Below the pieces are notes generated by a model. That model saw only the letters and a program-made list of their open reading frames with translations. It was not told the DNA's origin and made no database searches. From Amycolatopsis albispora (GTDB taxonomy: Bacteria > Actinomycetota > Actinomycetes > Mycobacteriales > Pseudonocardiaceae), in contig NZ_CP015163.1 in NCBI RefSeq assembly GCF_003312875.1, forward strand, positions 124,001-188,000: 64,000 nucleotides of DNA, written 5' to 3'. A program made the position numbers and the translations under genes. Shown one piece after another: positions 39,218-50,617 of this stretch. Numbering within the stretch: the first letter of the stretch is position 1; each line of letters begins with the position of its first letter.

Positions 39218-39805
39218 ATGGCGGAGGAGATCGAGGCGGCACTGGACGCGGTCGGGCCGAGGCTGCGGGCCCTGCGCAAGCAGCGGGGGTTCACGCAGGC
39301 CGAGCTGTCCGCGGCCACCGGGATCTCGGAAAGCACGCTGTCCAGGCTGGAAAGCGGCAGCAGGCGGCCCAACCTGGAACTGCTGCTGCCGCTGGCGCGG
39401 TCGTACGGCGTGCCGCTGGACGACCTGGTCGGCGCGCCGCGCACCGGGGACCCGCGGATCCATCTGAAGCCGATCCACCGGCACGGCATGACCTTCGTGC
39501 CGCTGACCCGGCGGGCTGGCGGGCTGCAGGCGTTCAAGATGCTCATCCCGGCACGTGCGGAACCGGGCGAGCCGACGCCGCAGACCCACGGCGGGTACGA
39601 ATGGCTCTACGTGCTCGACGGCAGGCTGCGGCTGGTGGTCGGCGACCGCGACCTGGTGCTGGCGGCGGGGGAAGCGGCCGAGTTCGACACCGCGCTGCCG
39701 CACTTCCTCGGCACCGCGGACGGGCGCGCCGTCGAACTGCTTGTCCTTTTTGGACCCCAGGGGGAGCGGGCACACGTCCGGGCGCGTTCAGCGCGGTCTG
39801 AGTGA
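39218..39805 (+). CDS. XRE-family regulator with cupin domain
   Basis: A 195-residue regulator. The XRE helix-turn-helix is at residues 15-70 (FTQAELSAATGISESTLSRL), the cupin ligand-binding domain at about 115-185 (THGGYEWLYVLDGRLRLVVG). Such proteins repress operons for small-molecule transformation and respond to a ligand in the cupin. It is divergent from the remnant methyltransferase and DinB genes. The start is fixed by the operator just upstream. Its 3' end overlaps the immunity-like gene by 18 bp. Confidence 0.88.
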   Translation: MAEEIEAALDAVGPRLRALRKQRGFTQAELSAATGISESTLSRLESGSRRPNLELLLPLARSYGVPLDDLVGAPRTGDPRIHLKPIHRHGMTFVPLTRRAGGLQAFKMLIPARAEPGEPTPQTHGGYEWLYVLDGRLRLVVGDRDLVLAAGEAAEFDTALPHFLGTADGRAVELLVLFGPQGERAHVRARSARSE

Positions 39806-40324
39806 GGCGTCCAGCAGCCGGGTGAGTTCGCCTGCTCGGCCACGGCCGCTGGGCGCGTGGGGATAGCGGGTCAGCACGCTCACCACCACCGGTCCGGCCA
39901 GTCCGCGAGCTGTCTCCAGGTGGTCCAGACCAGACTGCGGATCGCCGGTGTCGAGTTCGATGGCCAGTGCCGCGTGGGCGGCGGGCCCGAGGATGTGCAG
40001 CACCTGCGTCGCTTTGGCCAGCGGGTGCAGGAAGGCCGCGCTGGCCGCGGCGACCGCCGCCCGCGCGGCCTCGCTCGCCGCGGCCTGCCCCGCGTCGCGT
40101 GTTTCCTGGTACGCCCGCTGCGCCGCCCAGGCACTGTCGCGGATCGCCTTGGTGCGCCGGGCGCCCTCGGCGAACACCCGCGCCGCGTCGATGGCGGCTC
40201 GCGGACGCGGGTCGTCCGGCCGGGCGCGCTCGAAGATCGCGAGCGCGGGGTGCGCGCAGGCCGCGGCGTAACCCGCGACCTCGCGCAGTTCGGCCATGCT
40301 GAGTTCGATGGTGCCGGCAGCCAT
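39788..40324 (-). CDS. putative immunity protein (Imm5-like), orphan
   Basis: A 178-residue all-helical, Ala-rich protein matching the 'putative immunity protein' family: REVAGYAAACAHPALAIFER, RPDDPRPRAAIDAARVFAEG and FLHPLAKATQVLHILGPAAH are its typical blocks. Members are thought to neutralise polymorphic toxins. There is no toxin gene with an export domain beside it, so it is an orphan here. The ATG at 40324 is chosen; no strong ribosome site is visible. Whether it still has a partner elsewhere cannot be seen. Confidence 0.7.
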   Translation of the reverse strand: MAAGTIELSMAELREVAGYAAACAHPALAIFERARPDDPRPRAAIDAARVFAEGARRTKAIRDSAWAAQRAYQETRDAGQAAASEAARAAVAAASAAFLHPLAKATQVLHILGPAAHAALAIELDTGDPQSGLDHLETARGLAGPVVVSVLTRYPHAPSGRGRAGELTRLLDASLRPR

Positions 40325-40397
40325 ACCATTGCACCGTATCGTTGAACATCCGGTAGGAACTCAGCTGCGGCAACCCCAGGTCAGCTCGGCCGAACCT

Positions 40398-41751
40398 TCA
40401 AACCGCCGGGCAGGCTAGATCGGCCGGGGGCCGGTCGCCGGTGGTCAGGAACGCGGTGACGGCGTTGTTCGCGCACTGGTTCGCGCCGATCAGGTAGGTG
40501 CCGTGGCCGCCCTGGTCGGCGGTGATCAGCCGCGACCGGTCACCGAGCGCCTCGTGCATCTTCCGCGCACCGGCCAGCGGCGTGGCCGGGTCGCGGGTGT
40601 TCTGCACCACGAGCACGTTCGACGGGCCCTGGTCGCCAACCCGCACCGGCGGCTCGGCCGGTTCGGACCGCCAGAAGGCACACGGGCGGATGTTGGCCGC
40701 GGCCGCGCCGAACAGCGGGTAGCGCTCGCGGTCGGCCGCGACGTCACGCAGGTAGGTGCCGACCGGCTTCGGCCAGCGGGAGTCGTTGCAGATCACGTGG
40801 AGATGGCTGGACAGCATGTTGTCCAGGTCCTGCTGGGCGGTTTCCACGGGCGGCAGCGGCTGGTTCGTGTCGAGCGCGTGCCAGGTTTCGGCGAGGTAGG
40901 GCATCCGGCTGTCGCGGTACAGGGCGCCGAAGGTCATCAGCCGGAACCGGGGTGCTGCCGAGGCCGTGTTCCGGGTGGGCGGCGGCATACGCGGCGAAGT
41001 CCGGGAAGCGCAGTTCCATGCCGTGGCCGAACAACCGCCCGCCCTCGCGGTCCAGACCAGCCGGGACCAGGCTGCTGTCGAGCACGATCCGGTCGCCGCG
41101 GTCGGGGAACAAAGTGGTGTAGACCGCGCCGAGATGGGTGCCGTAGGAGTAACTGAGGAACGACAGCTTCTCCTCGCCGAGCGCCTCGCGGATCCGGTCC
41201 AGGTCACGGGCGGTGGCCGCGGTCGAGGTGTACGGGAGCATGAAGGCCGTGTCGGATTCGGCGCACTGTTCGGCGACCCGCTTCGAGTGGCGGGCGTGCT
41301 TCACCACGTCGGCCGCGTCGCGCGCATAGGGCGGGATGTTGCCCAGGCTCTCCTGTTCCGGCGTCAGGTTGCACGTCACCGGCGTGCTGCGGCCGACCCC
41401 GCGCGGGTCGAAACCGATGATGTCGTAGCTGTCCAGCACGCTCTGCGGCAGCCCGAGCGCGACCAGCCCAGCCGGGAAGTCCACCCCGGTGCCGCCGGGC
41501 CCGCCCTGGTTGGTCAGCAGCACACCCCAGCGCTTTTCCGGGTTCTTGCTCGCCAGGCGGGAAAGCGCGACGTCGATCCGCCGCCCGTCCGGGTCGCGGT
41601 GGTCGAGCGGAACGCTCAGCGTGGTGCAGTCCAGGCCGGGCGCGGCGACCTCGGCGGGGCACTCGCCCCACTCCGGTCGAAGTGATCGGTCCGCGAGCGC
41701 CGGTGGCGCGAGTGCCGTCGCGGCCGCGACCGCGGCGACGACGATGGTCAA
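40398..41751 (-). pseudogene. frameshifted secreted alpha/beta-hydrolase (Tap-like)
   Basis: This was an exported tripeptidyl-aminopeptidase-like hydrolase. A TTG start at 41751 opens a signal peptide (IVVAAVAAATALAPPALA), and the protein continues through the oxyanion region (TNQGGPGGTGVDFPAG) and the nucleophile (LSFLSYSYGTHLGAVYTTLF) to about residue 265. There (near 40957) the frame shifts and some 50 residues are missing; the C-terminal part, with the catalytic Asp and His regions (LVVQNTRDPATPLAGARKMH, GGHGTYLIG), continues in another frame. A frameshift error in the sequence cannot be excluded, but the missing segment suggests real damage. Confidence 0.75.
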
Positions 41752-41883
41752 GGCCGTTGTCCCCCGTGCGAGCTACGCGCGAGTGCGCTCGCCAAGGTGA
41801 CGATCGGCGGCCCGCGGCTCCGTAGCCTTCCTGGCGACCGCGGCGCCGACGCGCCGTTCGACTGTCCAAACAGGAGGATTTCC

Positions 41884-42747
41884 ATGATCCGCAACGTCCG
41901 GGCGGCCGGTGCGCTCGCGCTGTGCTGCGCCGCCGCAGCCGTGGCGCTGGCAGGCTGTGACGAGGCGAGCGGCGACGGCCTGCTCACCGGCACCGCGAAG
42001 ATCCAGGTCGACGGCAAGTCGGTGAACGTGTCGTGCTCGGGCGCGTCGGAGCACCGGCCGACGATCATCCTGTTGCACGGCGGCGGGGACGGCCTGGACA
42101 AGCTGGCCGGGCTCCAGGGCAGGCTGGCGGAGAAGGACCGGGTCTGCTCCTACGACCGCCTCGGCGCGGGCGCCAGCGACCAGCCGGGCGGGCCGCAGAC
42201 CATGGAGGACACCGGGAAGATCCTGACCGGGGTGATCGACCAGGTCGCCGGGGGCGGGCCGGTGGTGCTGGCCGGGCACTCGCTGGGCGGGCTGATCGCC
42301 GGCCGGTACGCCCCCGCCCACCAGGACAAGGTCGAGGGGCTTGTCCTGATGGACGCGACGTCGCCGAGCCAGGGCGCCGACCTCACCGACGTGATCCCGC
42401 CGTCGGCCACCGGCATGGGACCCCAGCTGCGTGACCAGACCCTGGCCGTCCTCAGTGGACAGAGCCCGGAGCAGCTGGCGATGCCGGACGGCATGGTCGC
42501 CTCCGCCGGGGACATCCCGGTCGAGGTGATCACGCACGGCAAGCAGTACCTCGCCGCCGCCGTGCCCGAGTACGGGCCCGCGCTGGAGCAGAAGTGGGCC
42601 GACGGCCAGCGCAAGTGGCTCGCGTTGTCCAGCGACAGCAAGTTGACCACCGCGGCGAACAGCGAGCACTACATCTACGTCGACGAGCCGGACGTGGCCG
42701 TGCGGGCGATCCAGCGCGTCGCCGACCAGATCGCGGAGAACATGTAG
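41884..42747 (+). CDS. lipoprotein alpha/beta-hydrolase
   Basis: A 287-residue membrane-anchored hydrolase. The lipobox is ALAGC (Cys near residue 24). The oxyanion motif ILLHGGGDGLDKLAG, nucleophile VLAGHSLGGLIAGRYA and the late HYIYVDEPD histidine make it complete. It belongs to the same broad family as its neighbours but is not a duplicate of either. The ATG has AGGAGG upstream. It ends directly beside the convergent response-regulator gene. Confidence 0.82.
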   Translation: MIRNVRAAGALALCCAAAAVALAGCDEASGDGLLTGTAKIQVDGKSVNVSCSGASEHRPTIILLHGGGDGLDKLAGLQGRLAEKDRVCSYDRLGAGASDQPGGPQTMEDTGKILTGVIDQVAGGGPVVLAGHSLGGLIAGRYAPAHQDKVEGLVLMDATSPSQGADLTDVIPPSATGMGPQLRDQTLAVLSGQSPEQLAMPDGMVASAGDIPVEVITHGKQYLAAAVPEYGPALEQKWADGQRKWLALSSDSKLTTAANSEHYIYVDEPDVAVRAIQRVADQIAENM

Positions 42748-42748
42748 C

Positions 42749-43405
42749 TCAGGTGACCAGTCCGTGGCGGTAGGCGTAGACCACCGCCTGGACGCGGTCG
42801 CGCAGGCCCAGCTTGGTCAGGATGCGGGAGACGAAGGTCTTCACCGTTTCCTGGCTGATCACCAGTGCTCCGGCGATCTCGGCGTTCGACAGGCCGTCCG
42901 CGATCAGCCGGAGCACCTCCAGTTCGCGGGGCGTCAGCGCGTCGTGCGAACCGGTTTCGGCGGGGCGGATCCGGGTGGCGTAGGCGCCCACGAGCTGCCG
43001 CGTCACCTCGGGCGCCAGCAGCGCCGCGCCACCCGCCACGGTCCGGATGCCGTCGAGCAACTGCGCCGGGGGCGCCTCCTTGAGCAGGAAGCCGCTGGCG
43101 CCCGCGCGCAGCGCCCGGTAGACGTACTCGTCGAGGTTGAACGTGGTCACCACGAGCACCTTGACCGGATCCGGCACGCCGGCGCCCGCCAGCTGCCTGG
43201 TCGCCTCGATGCCGTCGAGCACCGGCATGCGCACGTCCATCACCACCACGTCGGGCCGCAGCCGCCGGGCCAGCTCGACGGCGGCCCGGCCGTCACCGCA
43301 TTCGCCGGCCACCTCCAGATCCGGCTGCGCACCGATGATCGTCACCAGCCCGGTGCGGATCAGCGCCTGGTCGTCGCAGACCAGCACCCGGATCGGCGCG
43401 GTCAC
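42749..43405 (-). CDS. NarL/LuxR-type response regulator
   Basis: A 218-residue response regulator. The receiver domain has Asp pair (VCDDQALI), phospho-acceptor Asp in VVVMDVRMPVLDGIE (near residue 56) and Lys/Thr switch residues (VVTTFNLDEYV); the C-terminal LuxR helix-turn-helix is LTPRELEVLRLIADGLSNAE followed by IAGALVISQETVKTFVSRIL. It is the partner of the overlapping histidine kinase (ATGA overlap). Targets are unknown. Confidence 0.93.
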   Translation of the reverse strand: MTAPIRVLVCDDQALIRTGLVTIIGAQPDLEVAGECGDGRAAVELARRLRPDVVVMDVRMPVLDGIEATRQLAGAGVPDPVKVLVVTTFNLDEYVYRALRAGASGFLLKEAPPAQLLDGIRTVAGGAALLAPEVTRQLVGAYATRIRPAETGSHDALTPRELEVLRLIADGLSNAEIAGALVISQETVKTFVSRILTKLGLRDRVQAVVYAYRHGLVT

Positions 43406-44538
43406 GACGGGCTCCCGGCGGGAATGCGTGCCCGCACGTAGAACCCGCCGCTGCTCCGGCGGCCCGCGCTGAATTCACCACCCAGCACGCCGACCCGTTC
43501 CCGGAGGCCGTCGAGACCGCGTCCGCTCCCGCCGGGCGCGGCGATCGGCTCCCCGGAACCGTCCGTGCTCACCTGGACGGTGATCTCGCGTTCGCCGTGC
43601 CGCACCTCGACCGAAGTGCGGCTGCCGTGGGCGTACTTGAGCGCGTTGGTCAGCGCTTCCTGCACCACGCGGTAGGCCACCGGACCGGCGCTGCCGGTGG
43701 GACCGGCCGGCGTGCCCTCCTCGGTGAACTCCACCGGCTGCCCGGCGCGGCGGGTCTGCTCGACCAGCGCGGGAATGGCGGCGCCGGTGTCCGGCTCGGG
43801 ATTGAGCAGGTCCAGCAGGTGCCGCAGGTCGGTCAGCGCCCGCCTGCCGGTGTCGCTGACCGCGCTCAGGCTTTCGTCGAGCTGCCGCGGCTGGCCGGTC
43901 AGGTACCGCGCGGCCTCGGTCTGCACCACCATCGCGGTCACGTGGTGGGTGACCACGTCGTGCAGTTCGCGGGCGATGCGCGTGCGTTCGGCGACGCGGG
44001 TTTCCTCGGCGATGCGGCGGCGCCGGTCGGCTTCGGCGGCCCGCGACGAGCGCAGGGCCGCGCCGAGCCCCCACGCCAGTGCCAGCGCCAGGTAGAACAT
44101 CACGAACCCGGCGATCGACTCGGTCCCGCCGAGCAGCCGGGACGCGACCGCCAGCGCCAGGTACGCCGCGGTGAACCCGGCCATCGTGGCGCGCCGGTGC
44201 CGTTCCACCCGCGACCCCGCGTACAGCACCGCGACCGGCAGCCCGGTACCGGCGAACGAGTGGTAACCGCGGAGCTGGTCGACGGTGAAGCCGATCGCGA
44301 CCAGCGCCAGGCAGGCCATCGGCCACCGGCGGCACAGCGCGAGCGGCACGCACTGCAGCGCGATCGCCACCAGGGCCAGCGCGTCGTAGGGGCGGTCCGG
44401 CAGGCCGCCGAACTGCGTTCCGTGGCCTTCCATCGCCGGGATCAGCGAGCAGGTGAACAACGCCAGCCCGACCGCGGCGAGCCAGGCGCCGCTGGGGAAG
44501 CGGTGGGACGACTCCGGGACCAGCCGAAGAGTGATCAC
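43402..44538 (-). CDS. membrane sensor histidine kinase (HisKA_3)
   Basis: A 378-residue kinase with about five N-terminal membrane helices, the phospho-acceptor motif RIARELHDVVTHHVTAMVVQ and an ATP-binding domain (VVQEALTNALKYAH, GSGRGLDGLRERVGVLGG). This NarX/DesK-type kinase without extracellular sensor domain probably senses the membrane or an antibiotic. A GTG at 44538 is preferred, since TAGGGT lies 9 bp upstream (leaderless); GTG codons at 44547 and 44568 are alternatives. It overlaps the response-regulator gene. Confidence 0.9.
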   Translation of the reverse strand: MITLRLVPESSHRFPSGAWLAAVGLALFTCSLIPAMEGHGTQFGGLPDRPYDALALVAIALQCVPLALCRRWPMACLALVAIGFTVDQLRGYHSFAGTGLPVAVLYAGSRVERHRRATMAGFTAAYLALAVASRLLGGTESIAGFVMFYLALALAWGLGAALRSSRAAEADRRRRIAEETRVAERTRIARELHDVVTHHVTAMVVQTEAARYLTGQPRQLDESLSAVSDTGRRALTDLRHLLDLLNPEPDTGAAIPALVEQTRRAGQPVEFTEEGTPAGPTGSAGPVAYRVVQEALTNALKYAHGSRTSVEVRHGEREITVQVSTDGSGEPIAAPGGSGRGLDGLRERVGVLGGEFSAGRRSSGGFYVRARIPAGSPS

Positions 44539-44651
44539 CGTGCGCACCCTAGCGGGCGGAATCCGCACGTCGCGCGGGTGTTGTGCCCCGGAGGTCTATC
44601 TGTGTCACGATCGGGTATCCCAGGGCGTTGCCGACAGCTCAGGAATGACGT

Positions 44652-46154
44652 GTGATGTGCCCGAGTCTGCAACGCCAGTTGCTGCCCACCGGCCTGCCCG
44701 TGCTGCCCGGACTGCGGCTGGCGGCCGGTTGCCTGCTCGCGGAGGCCGACGAGACCGCGGGTGGTGACTGGTTCGACGCGGTCCCGTTGCCCGGCGGCCG
44801 GGTCGCGCTGGTCGTCGGGGACGTGGTCGGGCGCGGGGTGCCCGCCTCGGCGACGATGGCCCAGCTGCGCGCGGTGGTGCAGGACCGGCTCGACGAAACC
44901 GGCGAGGTGCTGCCCGCGCTGGCCGCGGCCGACCGCCTGGCCACCCGGCTGCCCGCCGCGCACGCGGCGACCGTGTGCATCGTGGTCCTCACCCCTGGCG
45001 ACGGCGCGCTCGTGTGCGGTTCGGCCGGGCACCCGCCGCCGCTGGTGACGGGCGGGGGACGGGCGCGGTACCTGCCGGTCCCGGCGTCCGGGCCGCTGGG
45101 CACCCACGCCACCTACACCACCACCGCCGACCGGCTCGGCGGTGACGAGGTGGTGCTGCTCTACAGCGACGGGATCATCGAGCGGCCTGGCCGTGACCCG
45201 GGCGAAGCCACCGCGGAGTTCGCCAGGGTGACGACCGAGGCGGTCGCCGATGCGGAGCCCGGCACGAGCGCGGTGGAGCGCGCCTGCACCCGCACCCTCG
45301 ACCGGCTGGTGCGCGCCACCGGCACCGCCGACGACATCGCCCTGCTCGGCGCGCAGCGCGTGGCCCCGGCCGGGCCGCTGCGGTTGCACCTGCCCGCCGA
45401 CGTGTCCGTGGTCCGCGTCGCGCGCGGTGAGCTGACGCGGTGGCTGGAGGAGCTGGCGGTCGGCGAGGACGACCAGTTCGCCTTGCTGCACGCGGTGAAC
45501 GAGCTGGTCACGAACGCCGTCGAGCACAGCCACCCGGATTCGCTCGGCGGCACGGTCAGCGTCACCGGGACGCTCGATGACACCGGGGTGGTCCACATCG
45601 AGGTCGCCGACGACGGTTCCTGGCACGAACGGTCGTGGCCTGCCAGCGTCGAGGTGCGGCGGGAGCAGGGCCTCGGGCTCGCCATGACCAGCCAGTTCGT
45701 CGACCGGCTCGACTTCGACCGCGGGGCGGGCGGCACCACCGCCACCATCCACCACCGGCTGGTCCGGCCCGCCCGGCTGGTCAGCGCCGGCGACGTGGCG
45801 GGCGGGCGCGCGACCGCGGGCGGTCCCGCGGAGATGACCCTGATCGTGGAGCAGCCGCACGCGCCGTCCAGCCGGATCGCCGTGCACGGGCCGCTGGACG
45901 TCACCAGCAGCGACCAGTTCGCGCGGGAGCTGGAGGCGCTGACCATGGGGTACTCGCACCCGCTCACCGTCGACCTCACCGCGGTCACGCACTTCGCCAG
46001 CGCGGCCATCGCCGTGCTGCACCGGGCCACCACGCGCGACCACCGCAACGGCACCGCGCTGCGGTTGTACGCGCCGGTCGGCAGCCCGGCCCACCACGTG
46101 CTCAGCCTGGTCGATCTGCCCCACACCACCGTCGATCCGCATCGGCCCGCGTAG
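44652..46154 (+). CDS. SpoIIE phosphatase + HATPase + STAS in one protein
   Basis: A 500-residue fusion. Residues about 15-230 are a PP2C-like SpoIIE phosphatase (GGDWFDAVPLPGGRVALVVG, VGRGVPASATMAQLRAVV, EVVLLYSDGIIERPGRD); 240-365 an anti-sigma-type HATPase (LHAVNELVTNAVEHSHPDSL, REQGLGLAMTSQFVDRLDFD); 395-495 a STAS domain (LTAVTHFASAAIAVLHRATT). Phosphatase, kinase and antagonist of a sigma-factor partner switch are thus in one chain. No sensor domain is attached at the N-terminus. GTG at 44652 has AGGAA upstream; ATG follows one codon later. Confidence 0.88.
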   Translation: MMCPSLQRQLLPTGLPVLPGLRLAAGCLLAEADETAGGDWFDAVPLPGGRVALVVGDVVGRGVPASATMAQLRAVVQDRLDETGEVLPALAAADRLATRLPAAHAATVCIVVLTPGDGALVCGSAGHPPPLVTGGGRARYLPVPASGPLGTHATYTTTADRLGGDEVVLLYSDGIIERPGRDPGEATAEFARVTTEAVADAEPGTSAVERACTRTLDRLVRATGTADDIALLGAQRVAPAGPLRLHLPADVSVVRVARGELTRWLEELAVGEDDQFALLHAVNELVTNAVEHSHPDSLGGTVSVTGTLDDTGVVHIEVADDGSWHERSWPASVEVRREQGLGLAMTSQFVDRLDFDRGAGGTTATIHHRLVRPARLVSAGDVAGGRATAGGPAEMTLIVEQPHAPSSRIAVHGPLDVTSSDQFARELEALTMGYSHPLTVDLTAVTHFASAAIAVLHRATTRDHRNGTALRLYAPVGSPAHHVLSLVDLPHTTVDPHRPA

Positions 46155-46176
46155 GCAACTGCCGTGCGCTGTGGTC

Positions 46177-46204
46177 CTAGGGAAGCGGGCCCGGCGGTCC
46201 CTAG
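46177..46204. promoter_or_regulatory. inverted repeat at the amino-acid permease promoter
   Basis: CTAGGGA (46177-46183) and TCCCTAG (46198-46204) are inverted over 28 bp. The right arm overlaps a probable -10 (TAGCGT, 46202-46207), 6 bp before the permease ATG. It may bind a repressor. Confidence 0.4.
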
Positions 46205-46213
46205 CGTCGGCGG

Positions 46214-47653
46214 ATGTCCACAAGCGATAACCCGGATGACCGGCTCCACGGGAACCTCGGCGTCGCCGGGGTGGTGTTCCTCGTCCTGGCCGCCGTCGCG
46301 CCGTTGACCGGCATCATCGTGATCGGCGGCATCGGCATCGCCGTCGGTGCCGGGGGTGGCACGCCGGTGATGTTCCTGCTCGCCACCGCGGTTTTCCTGC
46401 TCTTCGCCGCCGGATACGCCCAGCTGGCCAGGAAACTGGTGAACGCGGGCGGGTTCTACGCCTACGTCGTGCGCGGGCTCGGGCGGACCGCGGGCATCGT
46501 CGCGGCCTTCGTGGCGATGGTCGGGTACAACTGCTTTGTCGCCGGAGCCGTTGGGACGAGCGGGTTTTTCACGTCCATGGTGGTCGCCGACGTGTTCGGC
46601 CTCAGTTTGCCCTGGTGGGTCTGGAGCCTCATCTCCGTGGCTGGCGTGTGGTTGCTGACGCGCGGCGGGATCGACGTTTCCGCGAAGGTGCTCGGCGTCG
46701 CGCTCGTGCTGGAGGTGTCCATCCTCCTGGTGCTCGACGTCGCCATCCTGGTCACCACCGGCTACTCGCTCGAGGCGTTCCGGCCCGAGATCTTCCTGTC
46801 GGGCTCCGCCGGGCTCGGCTTGTTGTTCGCCGCCAACGCTTTTGTCGGCTTCGAGGCCACCGGCCTGTTCGGCGAGGAGGCCCGCGACCCGAAGCGCACA
46901 ATTCCGCGAGCCACCTACGTGGCGATCGTGTTCATCGGGATCTTCGCCGCGGTCACCACCTGGGCGATCGTGTCCGCGCTCGGCGTGCGGCAGGCGGGTG
47001 ACGCCGCGCGGGAGCACCTCGCCGCCGGTGACCTCGTGTTCACCATCTCCGCCGACTACCTCGGCACCGGCCTGACCGACGTGATGCGGCTGCTGCTGGT
47101 CGTCAGCCTGTTCGCGGCGCTGCTCGCGCTGCACAACTCCGCGACGCGGTACCTGTACGCGCTCGGGCGGACCGGCGTGCTCCCGCGTGCGCTGGCCCGC
47201 ACCCGCCGCCGCAACGGCGCGCCGGTGGCCGCGTCGACGGCCCAGCTCGCCTTCGCCACGCTCGTCGCGATGGCCTACGCGATCGCCGGACTGGACCCGA
47301 TCGCGAATCTCGTCGCCGCCTTCACCGGCATCGGCACGCTCGGCATCGTGGTGCTGCAAGCGCTTGCGGCGACCGCGATCGTGGTGCACTTCCGGCGCGC
47401 CCGCGACCCGCGCCTGCTCACCACCTTCGTGCTGCCCGCGGCAGGCGGGCTCGGCCTGTGGACGGTCACCGCGCTGGCGTTCGGCAACTTCCCGCAGCTC
47501 GCGGGCAGCGAAAGCCCGGTGGTCGCGCTGCTGCCGTGGCTGCTGCCGATCGCGGTGGCGGCCGCGGTCGCCGTGGCGTTCTGGCTGCGCTCGGCGAAAC
47601 CGGCCGTGTGGCAGGCCCTGGACCAGGACCTCGACCGGATCGCCGGGCGCTGA
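46214..47653 (+). CDS. APC-superfamily amino-acid permease
   Basis: A 479-residue permease with 12 hydrophobic helices. Helix 1 carries GVAGVVFLVLAAVAPLTGII with the unwound TGI element, and helix 6 the FVGFEATGLFGEEARDPKRT loop typical of the APC family. It should import an amino acid or amine with H+. The ATG appears to start a leaderless mRNA. The gene ends at a bidirectional terminator shared with katG. Confidence 0.9.
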   Translation: MSTSDNPDDRLHGNLGVAGVVFLVLAAVAPLTGIIVIGGIGIAVGAGGGTPVMFLLATAVFLLFAAGYAQLARKLVNAGGFYAYVVRGLGRTAGIVAAFVAMVGYNCFVAGAVGTSGFFTSMVVADVFGLSLPWWVWSLISVAGVWLLTRGGIDVSAKVLGVALVLEVSILLVLDVAILVTTGYSLEAFRPEIFLSGSAGLGLLFAANAFVGFEATGLFGEEARDPKRTIPRATYVAIVFIGIFAAVTTWAIVSALGVRQAGDAAREHLAAGDLVFTISADYLGTGLTDVMRLLLVVSLFAALLALHNSATRYLYALGRTGVLPRALARTRRRNGAPVAASTAQLAFATLVAMAYAIAGLDPIANLVAAFTGIGTLGIVVLQALAATAIVVHFRRARDPRLLTTFVLPAAGGLGLWTVTALAFGNFPQLAGSESPVVALLPWLLPIAVAAAVAVAFWLRSAKPAVWQALDQDLDRIAGR

Positions 47654-47689
47654 GCCCGGCCGGTCACGTCACCGCGACCGGCCGGGCTC
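47652..47689. terminator. bidirectional terminator hairpin (permease/katG)
   Basis: A perfect 14-bp stem, GAGCCCGGCCGGTC (47652-47665) with its complement at 47676-47689, encloses a 10-nt loop between the convergent permease and katG genes. Confidence 0.75.
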
Positions 47690-47708
47690 GTGCTGCTCTC
47701 CCGGGTGC

Positions 47709-50434
<2,726 letters not shown>

Positions 50435-50442
50435 ACACACGA

Positions 50443-50480
50443 ACCGTAGAACGCTTCTCTGGAACCAGTCAAATTTTGAC
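50443..50480 (-). promoter_or_regulatory. furA promoter with 13-bp palindromic Fur site
   Basis: On the minus strand TTGACT and TACGGT are 18 bp apart, upstream of the furA ATG. The perfect palindrome GTCAAATTTTGAC (50468-50480, one central base) overlaps the -35 and stands out as AT-rich, so it is the likely FurA autoregulatory site. Confidence 0.6.
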
Positions 50481-50506
50481 GCGGCGTGGCGGCGGGGCGG
50501 GCCCTG

Positions 50507-50569
50507 CCGGTGTCACGAATGTGGCTTTCGAGACGTTCTGCGTCCCGAAAGCCACATTCGTGACACCGG
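50507..50569. repeat. dispersed intergenic palindrome, copy 3
   Basis: Arms 50507-50535 and 50541-50569 are complementary over 29 bp with a single A-C mismatch and a 5-nt loop TTCTG. It sits between the start of furA and the end of the rpiR-type gene, 48 bp from the latter's stop codon. Confidence 0.9.
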
Positions 50570-50617
50570 GGACGCGGGCCAGGAGCGTGCCGAGCGTCGG
50601 CGCCCCCAGGCGGCGGG

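Noticed and set aside
40900..41000. Programmed frameshift in the Tap-like hydrolase
   Set aside because: There is no slippery sequence or downstream structure that I can see, and about 50 residues of the family are missing at the junction, so damage is more likely.
50468..50480. Insertion-sequence end at the 13-bp palindrome
   Set aside because: No target duplication or transposase; the position over the furA promoter explains it better.
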